A DNA stretch of 64,000 bases from Paenibacillus glycanilyticus (GTDB lineage Bacteria; Bacillota; Bacilli; Paenibacillales; Paenibacillaceae), in contig NZ_BSSQ01000019.1 of NCBI RefSeq assembly GCF_030161375.1, positions 62,001 through 126,000 of the forward strand. The letters are read 5' to 3'. Below the pieces are notes generated by a model. The model had not been told where the DNA came from and made no database searches. It was given only the letters and a program-made list of their open reading frames with translations. A program made the position numbers and the translations under genes. Within the stretch, counting starts at the first letter, position 1. Each line of letters opens with the position of its first letter. Shown piece by piece: positions 60,253-64,000 of the stretch.

Positions 60253-60286
60253 TATGCCCCGAGGAGAATGATCTCCTTGGGGTATA
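60253..60286 (+). terminator. Terminator after the SDR gene
   Basis: ATGCCCCGAGGAGA pairs with TCTCCTTGGGGTAT around ATGA. The T tail is short. Confidence 0.65.
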
Positions 60287-60289
60287 TTT

Positions 60290-60317
60290 AGTTTACATAA
60301 TTAATATTATGTTTATT
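60290..60317. repeat. Dif-like dyad, copy B
   Basis: TTACATAA (60293-60300), centre TTAATA, TTATGTTT (60307-60314). It matches copy A except in two bases of the right arm and two of the centre, same orientation. It is followed by the efflux gene's upstream region. Confidence 0.45.
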
Positions 60318-60330
60318 TAATAGAAAAAGA

Positions 60331-60359
60331 TTGACACGAGAACACCTGTTCTTTAATAT
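60331..60359 (+). promoter_or_regulatory. Candidate promoter with palindrome in its spacer
   Basis: TTGACA at 60331-60336, a 17-base spacer and TAATAT at 60354-60359. The spacer contains AGAACA-CC-TGTTCT (60339-60352), a perfect six-base-arm dyad. It is about 280 bases before the efflux gene. The 60249-60642 gap is otherwise AT-rich. Confidence 0.5.
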
Positions 60360-60456
60360 ATGAATGTACGATTTGCCAATTCCTTGAAGATAGGTAAGTT
60401 CGATTGGCGCACAGGAAATAATTATAGTCTGGAATCGTAAATTCTGGACTATGCAA

Positions 60457-60628
60457 CGAAACATTGTTATGTTACGATGTCATACGTAAGAAACAGTGTA
60501 ACGGTATCCTTCCCAGACGGATAAAAAGATGCCAAATCATTGTTTCAAAGGGGGCAGACGGCGAAATTTTCGGTATAGTAGCCAACTGTTTTATTCTTAG
60601 ATTAGGTATGTAGCGAAACAATGTTTCG
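60457..60628 (+). promoter_or_regulatory. Operator cluster before the efflux gene
   Basis: A family of dyads around GAAACA-N-TGTT: CGAAACATTGTTATG (60457-60471), AGAAACAGTGTAACG (60489-60503), a half site TTGTTTC (60540-60546) and the perfect CGAAACAATGTTTCG (60614-60628) fifteen bases before the start codon. This is a TetR-type pattern; no matching regulator gene is adjacent. Confidence 0.6.
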
Positions 60629-60642
60629 GGATATCTGAGAAA

Positions 60643-62211
60643 ATGGACGAATGTTACGAAAGAAAGGTTGAGTGGAAATTGGCTGCAAACAAAAAGGGCA
60701 ACATAGGGATTGTTATCGCTGGTCTGTTGCTTAGCATCCTGATGGCGTCGATGGATAACACGATCGTCTCCACTGCGATGGGCAATATCGTCGGCGAATT
60801 AGGCGGACTGGATAAGTTCGTATGGGTAACCTCCGCATATATGGTTGCGGAAATGGCAGGGATGCCGATCTTCGGCAAACTGTCTGACATGTACGGCAGG
60901 AAAAGATTTTTCTTATTCGGCATTGTAATGTTTATGGCTGGTTCCGTGTTGTGCGGTACGGCTGGTTCGATCACGGAACTGGCTATGTACCGCGCGGTTC
61001 AAGGGATCGGGGCAGGGGCGATGATGCCTGTTGCTTTCACCATTATGTTTGATGCTGTCCCGCTTGAAATGAGAGGTAAAATGGGCGGTATGTTTGGTGC
61101 GGTATTTGGCATGTCCTCCATCTTCGGACCACTGCTAGGAGCTTACATTACGGACAACTTTGCGTGGGAATGGGTATTCTACATTAATCTTCCGCTTGGT
61201 ATTCTTGCTCTGTGCATGATTGGCTTCTTCTACAAGGAATCGCATGAGCACTCGAAACAGCCGATTGACTGGTATGGAGCTGCTACGCTTATTGGAGCGA
61301 TTGTCTGCCTGATGTTCGCCTTAGAGCTTGGCGGCAAAGAGTATGCATGGGATTCCGGCCAAATTCTCGGCATGTTTGCGGGGTTTGTTGTTCTCGTTAT
61401 CACTTTCTTATTTGTAGAAACAAAAGTGAAAGAGCCGATTATCTCGTATTCACTATTCAAGAACCGTTTGTACTCGACGAGTATTCTAAGCGCATTGTTT
61501 AGCGGCGCGGCGTTTATTGTCGCATCCGTATTTATTCCGATCTTTATCCAGGGCGTACTTGGCGGTTCGGCTACGAATTCCGGCCTTGTGTTGCTGCCAA
61601 TGATGCTTGGTACGGTTGTAACGGCTACGATGGGCGGTTTCCTCATGACGAAGATGCCTTACCGCAACATTATGGTCGGTACGTTTATTATTTTGGTTGT
61701 TGGCGCGATTCTAACCACAACCCTTACGGCAGAAACATCCCGGCTTGTCGTGACGATCTATATGGTTCTGATCGGACTCGGGATTGGCGCATCCTTCTCG
61801 GTATTGGGCAATACGGCGATTCATGGTTTGCCTGCTCGCCAACGCGGTACAGCCAGCTCGACGCTTAACTTCATTCGTTCGCTTGGCATGACAATTGGTA
61901 TTACGATCTACGGGATCGTGCAAAGCAATCTGTTCACCAGCAAAATGACGGATGCTTTCGCTGAGGGTGGTGGAGCTGCAACAGGTGGCTTAGCCTCTAA
62001 AGATCCGCGTGAAATTCTTACTCCGGAAGCACGTGATCAAATTCCGCCTGAGATTTTGGACAAAATTGTTCATGCCCTGTCTGATTCGATCGTGGGAACA
62101 TTTGCATGGGCGATTATCCCGGCCGTACTCGCTTTGTTTGTATCCTTCTTCATGGGTAAAAGCAAGCTTGATCCTTCTGCTGAGATGGAGCAGCAAGGTC
62201 TTGGCCACTAA
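60643..62211 (+). CDS. MFS multidrug efflux transporter (DHA2, EmrB/QacA-like)
   Basis: A 522-residue major facilitator with about 14 membrane helices. Motif D-like DNTIVSTAMGNIVGELGGLDKFVWV, motif A FGKLSDMYGRKR and motif C near IFGPLLGAYITDN mark the drug:H+ antiporter family DHA2. ATG 60643 has a poor ribosome site; the in-frame TTG 60679 with AAAGG upstream is an alternative. The gene lies between two dif-like dyads (copies B and C). It probably exports toxic organic cations or antibiotics. Confidence 0.93.
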   Translation: MDECYERKVEWKLAANKKGNIGIVIAGLLLSILMASMDNTIVSTAMGNIVGELGGLDKFVWVTSAYMVAEMAGMPIFGKLSDMYGRKRFFLFGIVMFMAGSVLCGTAGSITELAMYRAVQGIGAGAMMPVAFTIMFDAVPLEMRGKMGGMFGAVFGMSSIFGPLLGAYITDNFAWEWVFYINLPLGILALCMIGFFYKESHEHSKQPIDWYGAATLIGAIVCLMFALELGGKEYAWDSGQILGMFAGFVVLVITFLFVETKVKEPIISYSLFKNRLYSTSILSALFSGAAFIVASVFIPIFIQGVLGGSATNSGLVLLPMMLGTVVTATMGGFLMTKMPYRNIMVGTFIILVVGAILTTTLTAETSRLVVTIYMVLIGLGIGASFSVLGNTAIHGLPARQRGTASSTLNFIRSLGMTIGITIYGIVQSNLFTSKMTDAFAEGGGAATGGLASKDPREILTPEARDQIPPEILDKIVHALSDSIVGTFAWAIIPAVLALFVSFFMGKSKLDPSAEMEQQGLGH

Positions 62212-62224
62212 TACATGATGAGAT

Positions 62225-62255
62225 AAAGCAGTCGCAATTTTGCGGCTGCTTTTTT
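62225..62255 (+). terminator. Terminator after the efflux gene
   Basis: AAGCAGTCGCA pairs with TGCGGCTGCTT around ATTT, followed by TTTTTT. Confidence 0.88.
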
Positions 62256-62279
62256 CATGTTAGCCTAGCCTTTTAGTTT

Positions 62280-62307
62280 GGTTTGCATAACTATTATTAT
62301 GTAATCA
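62280..62307. repeat. Dif-like dyad, copy C
   Basis: TTGCATAA (62283-62290), centre CTATTA, TTATGTAA (62297-62304). Identical to copy A over the centre and right arm, with one base changed in the left arm. It lies behind the efflux-gene terminator. Confidence 0.5.
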
Positions 62308-62405
62308 ATGGATTTGGAATTTTATTGATATAGATATTTTTTCCAATTATAATTTAACCAAAGCGTAATTGGAGATAAGGAGACTGAACCGGAGGTTATG
62401 TTATT

Positions 62406-63188
62406 ATGAATCGACTTAAAGGGAAAATCGCTATCGTAACCGGGACTAGCCGTCCGAATGGGATTGGAGCAGCCATTTGCCGGGCATTTGCTGCTGAGGG
62501 TGCTAATCTGTTTTTCACGCATTGGCATGAATATGATAAAGACAATTATCCGTCGGATGCTAACGAAAGCTGGCCTGAGTTGTTCGCTAAGGAACTTGAA
62601 CAATTCGGGGTCACGGTCGGACACATGGAGCTGGATCTTGCGGCTCCTGGCGCAGGAAGCTTATTGTTGAATGAAGTTAGGAAGGTTATTGGATTGCCGA
62701 CCGTCTTGGTTAATAATGCTACATATAGCGTTGATGCGGATTTTCGGAGTTTGAACGAAGCTCTCATTGACGCGCATTGTGCCGTCAATATCAGGGGAAC
62801 GTTTATGTTATCAGCCGAGTTCGCACGTCAGTTCGAGTTAGAAAAGAATAGTCATCTAACAGGCAGAATTATCAATCTCACTTCTGGCCAAGGAAAAGGC
62901 CCGATGCCCGGCAATCTTGCCTATGCCGCTACGAAAGGCGCAATATCCGTATTTACCGAATCGTTGGCTGCTGAACTCGCTTCGCTTGGTATAACCGTTA
63001 ATGCGGTGGATCCCGGTCCTACCGATTCAGGCTGGATGACGGACGCAATAAAAGAGGCTTTACTGCCACAATTCCCAATGGGGCGAATTGGTCTACCCGA
63101 TGATGCGGCACGCCTGATTACTTTTCTAGCAAGTGATGAATCCGGCTGGATTACCGGCGAAATCATTCACTCTAGGGGTGGGTTTTAA
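62406..63188 (+). CDS. SDR-family oxidoreductase (FabG-like)
   Basis: A 260-residue short-chain dehydrogenase: cofactor motif VTGTSRPNGIGAAI, NNATYS, active-site S in LTSGQG and YAATKG, then DPGPTDSGWM. The PNGIG insertion in the glycine motif and the long THWHEYDKDNY segment place it with FabG-like enzymes of unknown substrate. ATG 62406 follows CGGAGG. The next gene begins two bases after the stop. Confidence 0.9.
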   Translation: MNRLKGKIAIVTGTSRPNGIGAAICRAFAAEGANLFFTHWHEYDKDNYPSDANESWPELFAKELEQFGVTVGHMELDLAAPGAGSLLLNEVRKVIGLPTVLVNNATYSVDADFRSLNEALIDAHCAVNIRGTFMLSAEFARQFELEKNSHLTGRIINLTSGQGKGPMPGNLAYAATKGAISVFTESLAAELASLGITVNAVDPGPTDSGWMTDAIKEALLPQFPMGRIGLPDDAARLITFLASDESGWITGEIIHSRGGF

Positions 63189-63190
63189 AA

Positions 63191-63718
63191 ATGAGAATGC
63201 TCATAGTGTCCTTAATCATACTTTGTATATTGATTGGAAGCTCAAGTAAAACAAATCCTGTAACGGCTTCTCATTCAGATATACAAAATTCAATGTCTGA
63301 TTTAGAGTCGTTGTCTATTCCGATATACGATACATCAGCTTACGATAAGAAGAAATTAGATGAAATGGGTATTAAATTAAATCCAACAACTGTAGTTCCT
63401 AGAATAGGGAAAACGGAAGTGCGGAAAATCACGGAAGATCTACTGAAACAAACCGCAGCACATCCAAAAAGCATACATATTGAGTACGGTTTAATAACGG
63501 CTAATGTTGGTATATCGGAAGAGGCTAAGAAAGCTAATCCATTGTTAAAAGATATGGAATATTTTGTAAATGTACCTGTATGGGTTGTCACATTCAAAGG
63601 ACTTCTTTCAGACGATTATGTACCCGATCATAGAGGGAAAGATCCGCTTGATATTAATAGCACCGTGATTGATGCAAACACAGGAATGGAATTATTCGGA
63701 TTTGGTACTGGAAAATAA
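63191..63718 (+). CDS. Secreted protein of unknown function
   Basis: A 175-residue exported protein: signal peptide MLIVSLIILCILIGSSS, then a soluble domain with two similar alpha/beta parts (ITEDLLKQTAAHPKSIHIEYG; a C-terminal STVIDANTGMELFGFG of PepSY-like style). ATG 63191 or ATG 63197; GGGGTGGG lies upstream. It is AT-rich and close to the SDR gene, so probably co-transcribed. No family is certain. Confidence 0.7.
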   Translation: MRMLIVSLIILCILIGSSSKTNPVTASHSDIQNSMSDLESLSIPIYDTSAYDKKKLDEMGIKLNPTTVVPRIGKTEVRKITEDLLKQTAAHPKSIHIEYGLITANVGISEEAKKANPLLKDMEYFVNVPVWVVTFKGLLSDDYVPDHRGKDPLDINSTVIDANTGMELFGFGTGK

Positions 63719-63746
63719 TCAGATAGTGCTTGAGAGGGGGATAATC

Positions 63747-64000
63747 ATGAACGATATTATTCAAATTCGACAAATGACAAGCGATGACATTGAGACCATT
63801 CATCTTGTCTTTAAACATAACGGGATTGACCGGTCTGTAGAGGATATCATGGAGTGCTGGGAAGAAAATCAGTCCGGTGAAAGAGTAACCTTGCTTGCTT
63901 TTTACGATAATCAGTTAGCAGGAAGTTTACACCTTCTTTCAACTTCGTATTATCCGCCTTTTGTTGATCAAGGAATACCCGAAATTAATGATTTTAATGT
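63747..64000 (+). CDS. GNAT-family N-acetyltransferase (N-terminal 84 residues; cut by right edge)
   Basis: The frame opens at ATG 63747 behind GAGAGGGGG and runs to the window edge without a stop. The start, IIQIRQMTSDDIETIHLVFKHNG, then GERVTLLAFYDNQLAGSLHLL, is the usual N-terminal part of a GNAT acetyltransferase (first beta strand, helix, then the strand before motif A). The acetyl-CoA motif lies beyond the edge, so the family call is probable but not proven. Confidence 0.72.
   Translation, partial: MNDIIQIRQMTSDDIETIHLVFKHNGIDRSVEDIMECWEENQSGERVTLLAFYDNQLAGSLHLLSTSYYPPFVDQGIPEINDFN

Noticed and set aside
1..64000. tRNA, rRNA, riboswitch, T-box, insertion sequence or phage genes
   Set aside because: No conserved motif, clover-leaf, transposase or integrase was recognised on reading the sequence; a covariance-model search would be decisive.

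Overview
The window reads as chromosomal DNA of an endospore-forming Gram-positive bacterium, most likely Paenibacillus or a close relative in Paenibacillaceae. Grounds: strong AGGAGG-type ribosome binding sites, frequent GTG/TTG starts, many rho-independent terminators, and sporulation/germination genes (a complete tricistronic GerA-type germinant receptor, a CwlJ-type cortex hydrolase, a SpoVB-like flippase, a SpoVD-like PASTA transpeptidase, a NucB-like nuclease). Gene families were recognised by reading the proteins; no database search was run.

Layout. 1-462: 5' part of a heme catalase, leaving the left edge. 463-1178: gene-free stretch with five copies of a short hairpin repeat. 1179-6167: LysR regulator, M20 amidohydrolase, YfcC-type permease and D-galactonate dehydratase. 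6307-8273: copper-amine-oxidase-like stalk protein and a seven-repeat RCC1 propeller protein. 8407-10407: compact cluster of small membrane proteins, two P-loop kinase-like proteins and a catalytically dead Prp homologue. 10625-12790: SpoVD-like PBP. 12810-17128: AT-rich run of unknown, membrane and zinc-ribbon proteins plus a CTP-synthase-C-terminal-like amidotransferase. 17329-22958: Nudix, Map, AraC/sulfatase divergent pair, MscS channel, CwlJ. 23223-27611: heterodimeric ABC exporter and a DUF2975/XRE pair. 27754-30822: small kinase, truncated chloramphenicol-phosphotransferase-like remnant, VOC protein, AT-rich nucleotidyltransferase/GNAT pair. 30894-38478: NucB, beta-glucuronidase with divergent AraC, lipoprotein, SgrR-type regulator, phosphodiester glycosidase. 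38674-43612: DinB, RidA-like, BMP lipoprotein with Rieske oxygenase, SpoVB. 43716-49605: TPR, aldo/keto reductase, SDR, DeoR-HAD, ClpP, ECF sigma. 49668-54846: divergent MFS/LysR, FHA-winged-helix protein with a MurA paralogue, PLC-like hydrolase. 54881-58348: GerA operon on the minus strand. 58480-64000: TetR, SDR, DHA2 efflux pump, second SDR, secreted protein and a GNAT cut by the right edge.

Most noteworthy observations: (1) a Prp (ribosomal-processing protease) homologue in which both catalytic positions are lost (His to Thr, Cys to Ala); (2) a MurA paralogue with Asp at the catalytic-Cys position, as in fosfomycin-insensitive MurA enzymes, behind an FHA-winged-helix regulator; (3) three copies of a 22-bp dyad with a six-base centre that resembles Xer/dif recombination sites, two of which bracket the efflux gene; (4) readable operators: a MerR-type 19-bp-spacer promoter before the aldo/keto reductase, three GGAAT-N4-ATTCC sites around an SDR gene, and CGAAACA-N-TGTTTCG sites before the efflux pump; (5) a zinc-ribbon gene that appears to start at CTG; (6) a BMP/Rieske operon with no transporter membrane genes.

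No rRNA, tRNA, CRISPR array, insertion sequence or phage gene was seen.
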